Assembly (NCBI GenBank): GCA_963846775.1
Contig: CAWJXB010000006.1
Span: forward strand, 1-64,000
Source of the DNA: CAVYXA01 sp963846775
GTDB lineage: Bacteria; Verrucomicrobiota; Verrucomicrobiia; Chthoniobacterales; UBA10450
DNA length: 64,000 nucleotides
Direction of reading: 5' to 3'
Shown here: piece by piece, positions 18,819 to 28,426 of the stretch
Position numbering within the stretch: the stretch's first letter is position 1
Layout of the letters: each line of letters opens with the position of its first letter
Program-made: the position numbers and the translations under genes
The notes under the pieces: model-generated
Databases searched by the model: none
Told to the model about the DNA's origin: nothing
Seen by the model: only the letters and a program-made list of their open reading frames with translations

Positions 18819-21233
18819 CTATTCAGCTCGCAGCGCCTGCACCGGATCGACCATCGCGGCTCGGCGGGCCGGCAAGAGACAGGCCGCCAACGCAATTACT
18901 GCCAGCAGGATGGTCGCGCCCCCGAGCAGCGCGGGATTGTGCGCCGACACTTCGAATAGCTGCGAGGTCAGCAAGCGACCGAGCGCGAATGCGGCGACCA
19001 GACCGATAGCCAGCCCGATCACGACCGGCTTCATTCCCTGATTTACGACGAGGCGCAGCACATCGCGTGTTTGCGCCCCGAGCGCCATCCGAACTCCGAT
19101 CTCGCCGGTGCGCTGTTCGACCGTGTAAGCGACCGCGCCGTAAATTCCAATACTGGCGAGCAACAACGCAACGCCGGCAAAAATTCCGAGCAGGACCGTC
19201 ATTAATTTCGCCTGGCCGAGCGCTTGCCTCATGATCTCTTTGACCGGTTGTGGCAAAATAAGGGCGAGATTCGGGTCGATCGTGCGGAGCGCGGTTTGCA
19301 CGGTTTTTGTTACAGTGTCTGGCGGCAAGGAACTTCGCACCGTAATGGAAAGAAACGGAAAATTCTCCTGCGCCAACGGCCGATAGAATTCCATATCATT
19401 GTGCTGATCGAGTCGGACAGAGCGCACATCGCCGACCACACCGACAATCTCGACCGGCACGCCGCCGCTGGTGATGAGTAACGTTTTCCCGATCGGGTTT
19501 TCGTTTCCAAATACCGTTTTTGCTCCCGATGCGCTGATGAGAACTACATTGGGACGATCTGCAACGTCGTGTTCGGTAAAGTCGCGACCGGCAACTAGCG
19601 GAATGCCAAGGGTACGCAACCATCCCGGTGAAATGTCATTGGAAGGCGCGCCCTTGCGTTCAGGGACAGGCGGCACATTGCTGTCGGCACGTGCGTAGAG
19701 TGTTGCGCCAGCGCCGCCAGTGAGCGGAATGCCGGTACTAATCGTCGCCTCTTGCAGACCGGGCGTTGAGCGCAACGTCTTGGTTAACTGGTCGGCAAGC
19801 CGGCTTCGTGCCGCTTCATTCGGATATTGCGCTTGTGGGAGGACGGTAAAACACGTCCAGAGATTTTCGAATTTGAACCCGGGATCCTTATGGCTTAGCC
19901 GGACAAAGCTTGCGATGAGCAACGACGCTCCTGCGAGCAGTGTTACAGAAAGGGCAACCTGCGCCCCGACCAGCAATTTGCGGAAACGCTGTTGCCGCAC
20001 GCTGCCGGAAGTCCCGCGACCACCTTCCTTCAGAGCATCGACAATATCAGCGTGCGAACTTTGCAGCGCGGGATAGAGGCCCATCACCAGCCCGGTGAGG
20101 AGGGAGAGTCCAATTGTGAATCCGAGCACCGGAAAGGAAATCGCGGTAGCACTTCCCTCTTCAATCGGAAGAAAGTTCGCCGCAAGTCTCGGCAAGAGCG
20201 GCACCAACTTCCACGCGAGCGCCGCACCGAAAATCCCAGCGATGAGACTGATCAGCACGCTTTCGAAAACAAACAATCGCAGCACGCTTGCGCGCGTCGC
20301 GCCCAAAGCCATTCGAAGTGAAATTTCGCGGCGGCGTCCGCTGAACCGAACCAGCAATAAATTGGCGACGTTGCTGCACGCGATCAGCAAAACGAATGTC
20401 ACCGCCGCGAGCAAGGTGGCGAAGCCTGGTCGAAGATTCTCCGTCACATCTTCCGGCAACGTTTTCACTACCGTAGCCGATTGCGCGTCAATCTTCTCCG
20501 GGTACTGCGCACGATAGCTGTTTTCGAGCAACTCGAGCGCGGCGCGCGCCTGTGCAATAGAGATGCCCGGCTTTAATCGGCCGACTGCGCGCAGAAATGC
20601 TGTGCCACGCATCATTCGTTCATGTGAAAAGCCCGGGATAATGAATGGCTTCGTTGTCCAGATATCGGCATTCGGCCCTGTCCATGAGACCGGCAGCGTT
20701 GGTATTACGCCGACGATGGTGTGCGACACTCCATCGAGAGTGAGTCCGCGCCCGATCACATTCGGATCGCCGCCAAGGCGCGATTTCCAAAACCGTTCCG
20801 TGATAACGGCGACGTCGGCGCCTTCCTCTTCCCCAGGCAAAAACGTTCGGCCGCGGATTGTCGGCAGACCAAGCACATCGAAATAATTTGCGGTTGTTTT
20901 GAAGATCGGAACCTGAAACGGATCGCCCACGCCAGTCACGGTGGCGGCGAGCGCATTCTCGCCGGCAAATCCATCAAAGATGGTTTGGCTGTCGCGAAAA
21001 TGGATGAAACGCGGCGCCGACAACGGAAAATCGACCCGCTGATCCTTGAAATGCGAGAAGACGTGAACTACCCGCCCGGGTTCTCGGAACGGCAGGCCGC
21101 GCAGGAAAAGATCATTGATCAAACTGAAGATCGCCGTGTTCAGTCCGATCCCGAGCGCGAGCGTGATGACAGCAATCAATGTGAAAGCCGGCGACTGTCG
21201 AAGTTTACGAAATGCGAAACGAATATCGTTCAT
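18819..21233 (-). CDS. ADOP-type ABC permease 1 (double MacB_PCD-FtsX)
   Basis: An 804-residue permease of the acidobacterial duplicated orphan permease type: helix 1 (TLIAVITLALGIGLNTAIFS), a periplasmic MacB-like domain with RGRTFLPGEEEGADVAVI, three helices with FVLLIACSNVANLLLVRFSGRRREI, a second periplasmic domain, and three C-terminal helices with YGAVAYTVEQRTGEIGVRMALGA ending LPARRAAMVDPVQALRAE. Start taken at ATG 21233 (MNDIRFAFRKL), as in its paralogues; the open frame extends to 21389 through a permease vestige. Works with an ATPase encoded upstream; likely moves a substrate across, or transmits force from, the inner membrane without forming a classical channel. Confidence 0.9.
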   Translation of the reverse strand: MNDIRFAFRKLRQSPAFTLIAVITLALGIGLNTAIFSLINDLFLRGLPFREPGRVVHVFSHFKDQRVDFPLSAPRFIHFRDSQTIFDGFAGENALAATVTGVGDPFQVPIFKTTANYFDVLGLPTIRGRTFLPGEEEGADVAVITERFWKSRLGGDPNVIGRGLTLDGVSHTIVGVIPTLPVSWTGPNADIWTTKPFIIPGFSHERMMRGTAFLRAVGRLKPGISIAQARAALELLENSYRAQYPEKIDAQSATVVKTLPEDVTENLRPGFATLLAAVTFVLLIACSNVANLLLVRFSGRRREISLRMALGATRASVLRLFVFESVLISLIAGIFGAALAWKLVPLLPRLAANFLPIEEGSATAISFPVLGFTIGLSLLTGLVMGLYPALQSSHADIVDALKEGGRGTSGSVRQQRFRKLLVGAQVALSVTLLAGASLLIASFVRLSHKDPGFKFENLWTCFTVLPQAQYPNEAARSRLADQLTKTLRSTPGLQEATISTGIPLTGGAGATLYARADSNVPPVPERKGAPSNDISPGWLRTLGIPLVAGRDFTEHDVADRPNVVLISASGAKTVFGNENPIGKTLLITSGGVPVEIVGVVGDVRSVRLDQHNDMEFYRPLAQENFPFLSITVRSSLPPDTVTKTVQTALRTIDPNLALILPQPVKEIMRQALGQAKLMTVLLGIFAGVALLLASIGIYGAVAYTVEQRTGEIGVRMALGAQTRDVLRLVVNQGMKPVVIGLAIGLVAAFALGRLLTSQLFEVSAHNPALLGGATILLAVIALAACLLPARRAAMVDPVQALRAE

Positions 21234-21264
21234 AGCAGCGTGGGGTTGATTTATTAGTGGAAAA

Positions 21265-21364
21265 TCAGTCAGCTCGTAGTGCTTTCTGGGGATTCGATCG
21301 GAGTCGCTCGCGGCGCCGGCAGCATTCGCAACGCATAACGAAGATCGTTGATCAAGCCTCTCAT
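21265..21364 (-). pseudogene. ADOP permease vestige with whole interior deleted
   Basis: From ATG 21364, two bases after the upstream permease stop, the minus strand reads MRGLINDLRYALRML, as in the upstream neighbour's MNGLINDLRFALRML. It then jumps directly to a tail that, allowing frame changes, reads PARRA-type sequence followed by NPQKALRAD and a stop. An original gene of about 2.4 kb has collapsed to 100 bases by an internal deletion. Confidence 0.75.
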
Positions 21365-21366
21365 CG

Positions 21367-23838
21367 TTATTCGGTTCGCAGGGCAACAATCGGATCGACG
21401 CGTGAGGCCCGGCGGGCTGGCAACCACGCGGCCAAAAAAGCGACCAACGAAATCAAAAAGACGATCGCGCCGAAGGTGATCGGGTCCCAGGCGCCGATGC
21501 CGAAAAGCAGACTGCCGAGCAAACGGGTGACGGCAAATGCGCTGGCCAATCCGAGAACCACGCTGATGGCGACGAGCGTCATCGCCTGGCCAATCACTAA
21601 TCGAAAGATATTTGATTGGGCTGCTCCCAGAGCAATGCGAACGCCGATTTCACTGGTTCGTTGCGTCACCGAGTAAGCCATCACACCGTAAATGCCGATT
21701 GCGGTCAGAATCAGAGCTGTCCCGGCGAAAAACGAGAGCAATAGAGCGTTGAAGCGCGGCCGGGCCAGGGAACGGGAAATGTATTCGTCGAACACCCGCA
21801 CACTGGCCAGTGGAATGGCCGCGTCCAGCTCGGCTAGTTCCTTGCGCACGGCAGAAGTGACGGCGGCCGGATCCGAAACACGCGTCCGGATCACCAGCGA
21901 CATAACGTCGAAGGGAATCTGCGTGCGCGGCAAATACATTTCGGGCGAGTCCTCGTTTTTGAGCGAGAAATGTTTTACATTTCCGACTACGCCTACGATT
22001 TCACGCATCTTTTGACCGGAATTGTCTGCGGCAAACCCGGGCTCAATGCGTTTACCGATCACATCCTGCCCGGGAAAAAATTTATCGGCGAAGCGCTCGT
22101 TCACGATCACGACCGGCGGTGAATCTATTCGGTCAGTTTGATCGAAAGCCCGTCCCTTTCGCACCGGGATGCCCATCGTCTTAAAATAGTCAGTGCCGAT
22201 GATGCGAACCGGTGAATCCGAGCGTTCTCCCTCGGGCAGGGGATGATCTTGCATGTCGAAATCTGTGACCATGTTGCTCCCGCTGAGCGGCAACGGCACG
22301 ATCGCGCTGGCGGATTCAACGCCCGGCACAGCGCGCACCCTTTCCAGGAAACCATCGTAAAAGGCAATGATCTTTTCGTTTGTTGGGTAATTGATTTCGG
22401 GAAGGCGGATAGACGCCGTGAGCAAGTGTTCGGTGCGCAGCCCGGGCTGCACTCGGCCGAGCCGGGCAAAGCTTTGAATGAGAAGACCGGCGCAGATCAA
22501 AAGAACAAGGGCAAGCGCGACCTGGCCGACGACAAGCCCGTTGCGCAATCGCCCGCGATGCTGGCCGACGCCGTCCGTGCGACTGCCCGACTTTAATGAA
22601 GAGTTAAGGTCGACATGTGAGGCCTGCCATGCCGGAACAAGTCCAAACACGATGCCTGTGCCTAACGACACCAGAACCGTGAATGCGAGCACGACAGCGT
22701 CGAGCCGAATCGTGCTGATGCGTGGAATGTTTTGCGGAACGGTTTTGATGAGCGCTTCCGTCCCCCATTGCGCAACGAGCAGGCCGCAGAATCCGCCGAA
22801 GCACGCCAGCAGGAGACTCTCAGTAAGCAATTGGCGAATAATCCGCGCCCGGCTCGCGCCAACGGCCGCGCGCAAGGCAATTTCTTTGCCACGCACCAAA
22901 GCGCGCGAAAGAAGAAGGTTGGCGACGTTCGCGTTTGCAATGAGCAAGACGCAGACGACTGCACCGAAGAGAACATAGAGCGCGGCACGGACATCACCGA
23001 TCAATTCTTCTCGGAGCGGTTTGAATCTGACGCCGAAATAGGAATTCGTGGTCGGATATTGTTTTTCCAAATTAGCCGCGATCATGGCCAGATCGGCCTG
23101 CGCCTGTTCCACGCTCACTTGCGGTTTGAGGCGCGCGATCGCTTCGAGACTGTGGCTACCGCGCTGCTGAGTCGGTGGTTTGTTACCATCTGGCGTGGAT
23201 GCGTCGGCTGCGATGGTCACGTAAAGATCGATCGGATCGTTTTGGATCGGGTATTCGAATCCCGGAGGCATCACTCCGATAACAGTGTGCACGCGGCGGT
23301 CGATCTCGACGGTCCGGCCGATGACTTGCCGATCACCGCCGAAATGTTGGCGCCAGAAACTGTCGCTGATGACCACCTTGTATCCACCCGGTCCCCCGCC
23401 GGCTTGCTCGTCGGCGCGCGAGAATTTTCGGCCAATGACCGGATTGATTCCGAGAACATCAAAAAATTCGGCGCTGGCCTTTACCGCGTGCACACTGGTC
23501 GCGCCTTGTTCACTCGCTAAAGCAAAAGAGCGATCATGAAAGACGGCAATGTTTGCCAGCGTATGATTCTGGTCCCGGAAGTCGAAGAAATCGGGATACG
23601 ACAGAGAACCGAGCATGGTTTGCGCCCCTTTGAAGCGAGTGTCGGTGATGCCGAAGGCGACGAGTTTCTCGGGAGCTGGAAAAGGCAGCGGCTTCAGAAG
23701 AAGCGCATTAACGACGCTGAAAATCGCCGTGTTTGCGCCAATACCGAGCGCAAGCGTGGCCACGGCAATCGCCGTGAAGCCCGGCGACTTGAGCAGCATT
23801 CGCAACGCGAAGCGAAGATCGTTGATCAAGCCGTTCAT
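21367..23838 (-). CDS. ADOP-type ABC permease 2
   Basis: An 823-residue double FtsX permease. Helix 1 contains AIAVATLALGIGANTAIFSVVNALLLKPLPF; the first periplasmic domain has VIGRKFSRADEQ and VIGRTVEIDRRVHTVIGVMPPGF; a mid-protein helix bundle has CVLLIANANVANLLLSRALVRGKEIALR; the C-terminal half shows VRKGRAFDQTD, YGVMAYSVTQRTSEIGVRIALGA and a LPARRASRVDPIVALRTE tail. It starts two bases after the stop of permease 3, so the two are co-translated. Intact, with no unusual changes. Confidence 0.9.
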   Translation of the reverse strand: MNGLINDLRFALRMLLKSPGFTAIAVATLALGIGANTAIFSVVNALLLKPLPFPAPEKLVAFGITDTRFKGAQTMLGSLSYPDFFDFRDQNHTLANIAVFHDRSFALASEQGATSVHAVKASAEFFDVLGINPVIGRKFSRADEQAGGGPGGYKVVISDSFWRQHFGGDRQVIGRTVEIDRRVHTVIGVMPPGFEYPIQNDPIDLYVTIAADASTPDGNKPPTQQRGSHSLEAIARLKPQVSVEQAQADLAMIAANLEKQYPTTNSYFGVRFKPLREELIGDVRAALYVLFGAVVCVLLIANANVANLLLSRALVRGKEIALRAAVGASRARIIRQLLTESLLLACFGGFCGLLVAQWGTEALIKTVPQNIPRISTIRLDAVVLAFTVLVSLGTGIVFGLVPAWQASHVDLNSSLKSGSRTDGVGQHRGRLRNGLVVGQVALALVLLICAGLLIQSFARLGRVQPGLRTEHLLTASIRLPEINYPTNEKIIAFYDGFLERVRAVPGVESASAIVPLPLSGSNMVTDFDMQDHPLPEGERSDSPVRIIGTDYFKTMGIPVRKGRAFDQTDRIDSPPVVIVNERFADKFFPGQDVIGKRIEPGFAADNSGQKMREIVGVVGNVKHFSLKNEDSPEMYLPRTQIPFDVMSLVIRTRVSDPAAVTSAVRKELAELDAAIPLASVRVFDEYISRSLARPRFNALLLSFFAGTALILTAIGIYGVMAYSVTQRTSEIGVRIALGAAQSNIFRLVIGQAMTLVAISVVLGLASAFAVTRLLGSLLFGIGAWDPITFGAIVFLISLVAFLAAWLPARRASRVDPIVALRTE

Positions 23839-23840
23839 CT

Positions 23841-26298
23841 TTATTCAGTTCGCAGTGCGACGATTGGATCGACCCGCGTGGCGCGGCGTGCCGGCACGAA
23901 ACAAGCAATCAAGGCCGCTGCGACCAGCGAGACAATCGCTGTGCCGACAGCGGCAGTGTCGAGTCCGCCGACATTGTAAAGAAGCGAAGTCAAGGCGCGG
24001 CCCACCGCGATCGCACCGACGAGTCCAAGCGCGACTCCGATGCCGACGAGTGATAGCCCGTGGCCGATAACGAGACGAAAAATATTTGCGCGCGCCGCGC
24101 CGAGTGCCATTCGGATTCCCAGCTCGCGCGTGCGTTGCGCTACGGTGAGCGCCATCACTCCATAAAGACCGACGCTGGCGAGCACGAGCGCAAGAAACGC
24201 AAATGTGCCGAGCAACACCATTGTGAGCCGACGCGTCGCCAGACTCGCGGCGATCGCCTGATTCATCGTTGTGATCTGGCCAATGGGCTGGTCCGCATCG
24301 AGCTCGTGCACTGCGCGCCGAACAGCGGCGATGAGCGGCGCGATGTCAGTGAGGTTGGTGCGAACATGTAGATTGTTCGCATTCTGCGGATCCTGAGACG
24401 CGAGGAGATATTCCTGAACCAATTGCAGTTTTTCGACGTTGTTTTCGCCCGGCGCTTCGTTTCTCGTTCGCGGCACAACTCCCACGATCGTCATCGGCGG
24501 CGCAGATTTGTCGTCAGTTTGATTGTCGTCTATGTGCTGTCCGATTGGGTCCTGGTCGCGAAAATATTTTTGGGCAAACGATTCATCGATAATGATGGAA
24601 CGCGAGTGTCCTTTTTCGCCCGGTTGATCTTCGGGTCCAAAATTGCGGCCACGCAAGATCGAGATCCCCATCACGCGGAAGTAATCGGGGGAGATCGGCG
24701 TAAGTTCGGCGGAAGGTTCCTGACCGAGCGGCACTGGTGGAGTGCCGGTGACGTGAAAATAACTGTCCCACTCGTTGTCGTCGAAAGGACTGTTCGCACT
24801 GATTGCGGCGGCTTTGACGCCCGGAATGTTTTTGACGCGCTCGAGCAATTGGTTCCAGAACGTGTCTTGCGGTTGAGCCGTTTTGTATTTCGCCTCAGGC
24901 AACGAAATTGGAAAGGTCACGATGCCGTGCGGATTGAAACCGAGCGGCGCGTTCTGCGCGTGCCAGAAACTTTTCAACGTCAGGCCCGCGCCTGCGAGCA
25001 GGATGATTGCGAGCGCCACCTGAGTCACAACGAGTGCGGCGCGCATGCGCTGTCGCCCGGCGCCATCACTCGAGCCGCGGCCGCCGATTTCATGCAACGC
25101 TCCGGCAATCGCGTTCGTGTTTGAGATCCGCCACGCCGGCCACGCGCCAACCAGAATTCCCGAGAGGACTGCGGCAAAAGTTGTGAATGCGAGGACGTTG
25201 ATGTCGATCTTTGTTTCGTGAAAACGCAAAGCGGTTGCCGGTGCTAGCGCGAGAATCGCGTCCATGCTCCACAGCGTTAGCAAAACGCCGGCGAATGCGC
25301 CGATGATCGCGAGCAATGTGCTTTCAACCAGCAGCTGCCGCGCAATCGCCCATCGACTGGCACCGAGCGCCACCCGCACTGCGATTTCACGAGCTCGCGC
25401 GAGGGCACGCGCGAATTGCAGGTTGGCAACGTTCGCGCAGGCGATCAGCAAAACGCACATCACAGCCGCCAGCAGCAGATTTAAATTCTGGCGGTAATCG
25501 CCGACCGTTTGTTCGAACAATGGTTTCATGACGACGCGACGTTCCGTGTTCGTCTGCGGATATTTTTTTTCGAGATCAACCGCGATGGCATTGAGGTCAC
25601 TAAGCGCCTGCGACATTGTCACGCCGGGTTTGAGATGACCGAGCGCCCAGAAACCCTGATGGTTGTCGCGGTTCTGCATTCCCGGTTCCTTCACGATCTC
25701 GCCCAACGGCACAAGCACGTCTGGATTGCGGCCAAACTGCATGTCGGGTGGAAGAACCCCGACGATCTCGCGTTCCAATCCATCGATCAAAACGCGCTGG
25801 CCAAGCACGTCAGAAGCTCCGGCGAATTGTTTGTGCCATAAGCTGTCGCTGATCAGAACTACGTTTGGCGCTCCATCGACGTCTTCCGCTTTGGTTAGAT
25901 CCCGGCCGATTTTCGGTTTTAATCGCAGGACCGAAAGAAGTTCCGAACTGGCGCGAACACCACGAACGCGTTCCGGCGCGCCACTTCCCGCGCCTGTGGA
26001 GAAATTGAAATTTTCGCGGCGAACAAGAGTCAGCTCGCTGAAGCTGCGCTGACCGAGGTTCCAGTCGAGCCAGTTCATATAACCGACCGCGCCCCACTCG
26101 AAATTGTGCGAACGCTCGCGGACAACAATGATCTTATCCGAATCAGGGATACGGCAGCGGCCGCAGAAGCACCGCATTCACCACGCTGAAGATCGCGGTG
26201 TTAGCACCAATCCCAAGTGCAAGCGCGAAGATCGCGATCAAGGTGAAGCCTGGATTTTTTAGGAGCCGCCGAACCGCGAAACGAAGATCGTCTAACAT
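23841..26298 (-). pseudogene. ADOP-type ABC permease 3, one-base frameshift near the N-terminus
   Basis: The true start is ATG 26298 (MLDDLRFAVRRLLKNPGFTL), followed by helix 1 (ALALGIGANTAIFSVVNAVLL) and RPLPYP; one extra C near 26145-26148 then breaks the frame, which resumes as DSDKIIVVRERSHNF. Corrected length about 818 residues. The remainder is complete: first periplasmic domain with IGRDLTKAEDVDGAPNVVLISD, helix bundle with CVLLIACANVANLQFARALARAREIAVR, second periplasmic domain and a FVPARRATRVDPIVALRTE tail. Without the shift it would be a normal member of the cluster; a frame starting at 26177 lacks the first helix. Confidence 0.85.
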
Positions 26299-26354
26299 AA
26301 CTTCTTCACCCCTGATTAAGAAACGACCAGATGGCAGGTTGTGCGATGGTTAGC

Positions 26355-27659
26355 TTAATCGATTGCATAAAGAAACCCGTCCGTGCTCCCGAAATAAACG
26401 GTGCCGTTCGCTACCAACGGCGACGAAAAGATTGAGCCGACGCTGAGCTGTTGTATTTGCGCAACCAGCGGCCCTTCCTTCCAATTGTCGAAGAAAAGGA
26501 GCGGAATGTTGAAGTGACGGTCCGCCGTAAGCACCCACCCCTTGTTCTCCTTTGACGCGTCGGTCTGAAATTCCCACAGCACTTTTCCGGTCACGGCGTC
26601 GCGAGCCGTTAAAGTTCCATTCAAGACGCCAATGAAGGCGGTGTCGCCTACCACCGCCGGAGAAGAAAACATGTAGGCGCGCCCATCTTCTTTCACCAAA
26701 GATTTGCCGGTTGCGGCTTCTGCAACGTGAAAAAGCGCCGAATCGGATGTGGCAAAATAAACTTTGCCATTGAGCACCGCGGGCGAGGTGATCACCCAGC
26801 TCAGTTGGTTGTCGAACTTCCACTTCTCCTTGCCGCTGGTTGCATCCAATGCGTAGAGCTGTGCGTCACGGCAACCGGTGTAAACGACTCCATCCACGAC
26901 CGCGGGGGATGATTGAAAACCTACTTGATTGTGAATGAGCGCGTCTTCGCCGCCGTGGAAACGCCATTTCTCTTTGCCGCTCTTTGCGTCAATCGCGTAG
27001 AAATAACTGTCCCAGCTGCCGACAAATATTGTGTTGTTAGCAAATGCTGGCGAGGCGTGCACGACATCGCCGGTTTTGAATTTCCAGTTCAGTTCGCCGG
27101 AATTGGCGTCCAAACGGTAAACATTGCCATCGCCGCTTCCGAAATAAACCGCGCCATCGACTGCGACCGGGCTGGACAAAAAAATATCGAATGGGTCGGC
27201 GATGGTTTGGTTCTTCGGTTGCATTCCATGCAATCCTTTGGCCTCGAACCGCCGCTCGCCTCCGGTGGCAAATTTCCATTTCAACGCTCCGGTGTTGGCA
27301 TCGAGCGCGTAAAAACTGCCATCATAGCTGCCGACGTAGAGCGTCCCCTTCGCAATGGCCGGTGTTGCCGAGACAGGGCCGCGCGTCTTTGTCTTCCAGA
27401 TTTGTCTGCCGGTTTCGCTGTCTACCGCGTAAACGTTGCCGTCATCGCCACCGAAGTAAATAATCCGACCTTCAATGACCGGAGACGCGACGATACGATT
27501 ACCGGTGGCAAATTTCCATTTCACCCGGTGAAACTCACGCGGAGCCGGGCCAGAATAAACGCCGGTGTGCGCGGGGTTGCCACGAAACATCGTTTGTCCC
27601 TGGACGTCGAAGCCAAGGCCGCAAAAACCAACCAACAGGATGACAAAGCACAATTTCAT
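26355..27659 (-). CDS. Secreted PQQ-type eight-bladed beta-propeller protein
   Basis: A 434-residue protein with a signal peptide (MKLCFVILLVGFCGLGF, cleaved near residue 21) and eight WD/PQQ-like blades, each with a G-x-x-D-G-x-x-YALD-x-x-TG-x-x-W-x-F pattern (for example GGDDGNVYAVDSETG and GSYDGSFYALDANTG). The last blade ends GSTDGFLYAID. The fold is that of BamB and quinoprotein dehydrogenases, but no dehydrogenase active-site segment is visible, so a structural or binding role in the periplasm is more likely. The ATG overlaps the stop of the upstream gene by four bases (ATGA) and it lies inside the permease cluster, which suggests a periplasmic partner of the transporters. Confidence 0.85.
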   Translation of the reverse strand: MKLCFVILLVGFCGLGFDVQGQTMFRGNPAHTGVYSGPAPREFHRVKWKFATGNRIVASPVIEGRIIYFGGDDGNVYAVDSETGRQIWKTKTRGPVSATPAIAKGTLYVGSYDGSFYALDANTGALKWKFATGGERRFEAKGLHGMQPKNQTIADPFDIFLSSPVAVDGAVYFGSGDGNVYRLDANSGELNWKFKTGDVVHASPAFANNTIFVGSWDSYFYAIDAKSGKEKWRFHGGEDALIHNQVGFQSSPAVVDGVVYTGCRDAQLYALDATSGKEKWKFDNQLSWVITSPAVLNGKVYFATSDSALFHVAEAATGKSLVKEDGRAYMFSSPAVVGDTAFIGVLNGTLTARDAVTGKVLWEFQTDASKENKGWVLTADRHFNIPLLFFDNWKEGPLVAQIQQLSVGSIFSSPLVANGTVYFGSTDGFLYAID

Positions 27660-28426
27660 GGGAGTGGATGCGATTCTTTTGCTCGGCGCAGCACCAGAGC
27701 GATTTCGACAGGGCCCTGAAGAACCGTTCCGTGAATTTCACCATTCTCGAGGCGGCCTTCAAAAGTGATTCCAAACGCAGTGGATTCAATCGTGATAAAC
27801 TTTCCCTGCTGCGTGATTCGATCGACCGGCAGGTTGTTGACCTTGCGACCAACGATGACAAAATCAGCCGACGCCGATTGTGGCGCGTGATTCTGCAACT
27901 TCAGAGTTACCTTGCGCGGGTAGCCGAGTAGCTCGTAATCGCCTTTCCACTCGCCCTCGAATTCCTTTGCAACTGGTGTGCTGCGCTCGGGCTCTTCTAT
28001 CTGAGGCGGTCCTGTTTTTTCTAACACCAACCGGGCAGTGTTTCCGCCTTGGACAAAGGCACCGACTAACTTCTTATCGGCAAGATGGGCTTTGATTTTT
28101 GGAGGTTCAATCGCAGGTCCCGTCATGGCCTGAATACCGAAAGAGACGTCGCCTCCTTCCACATTGATTTCAGTTAGCGGCACGCCTTGCACATTTAATC
28201 CCGGGAGGGTCGCTGAGCCGCTCCAGTTCGCCTGGTGGGCCAGATCGACAATCAGGAGCAGCTCGTGCCCGGGAATGTGAATCTTTCCGCTCCATCTTCC
28301 CTGCAATTCGGAAGCAACTTGTGCGGCCTCGATGCTGGCGCTGGCAACACACAATACGAATGAAATGACTGCCGGAATCGCGAAGCCGAGCCGACTTCGC
28401 CGCAACTGGAATTCAAAATCACTCAT
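27656..28426 (-). CDS. Secreted two-domain beta-rich protein
   Basis: A 256-residue protein with an N-terminal hydrophobic segment (about residues 15-35, a signal peptide or anchor) and two similar beta-rich domains. Domain 1 starts ELQGRWSGKIHIPGHELLLIVDL and contains LVGAFVQGGNTARLVLEKTG; domain 2 starts FEGEWKGDYELLGYPRKVTLKL and ends GTVLQGPVEIALVLRRA. The first domain resembles the extra N-terminal domain found before the catalytic domain of some secreted alpha/beta hydrolases, but no hydrolase follows here. ATG 28426 overlaps the stop of the upstream permease by eight bases. Function unknown; lipocalin-like binding is a guess. Confidence 0.7.
   Translation of the reverse strand: MSDFEFQLRRSRLGFAIPAVISFVLCVASASIEAAQVASELQGRWSGKIHIPGHELLLIVDLAHQANWSGSATLPGLNVQGVPLTEINVEGGDVSFGIQAMTGPAIEPPKIKAHLADKKLVGAFVQGGNTARLVLEKTGPPQIEEPERSTPVAKEFEGEWKGDYELLGYPRKVTLKLQNHAPQSASADFVIVGRKVNNLPVDRITQQGKFITIESTAFGITFEGRLENGEIHGTVLQGPVEIALVLRRAKESHPLP

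Noticed and set aside
26913..27719. Long plus-strand open frame of 268 codons
   Set aside because: It runs antisense to the propeller protein gene, whose blades and signal peptide are unmistakable; the plus frame has no domain and odd composition.
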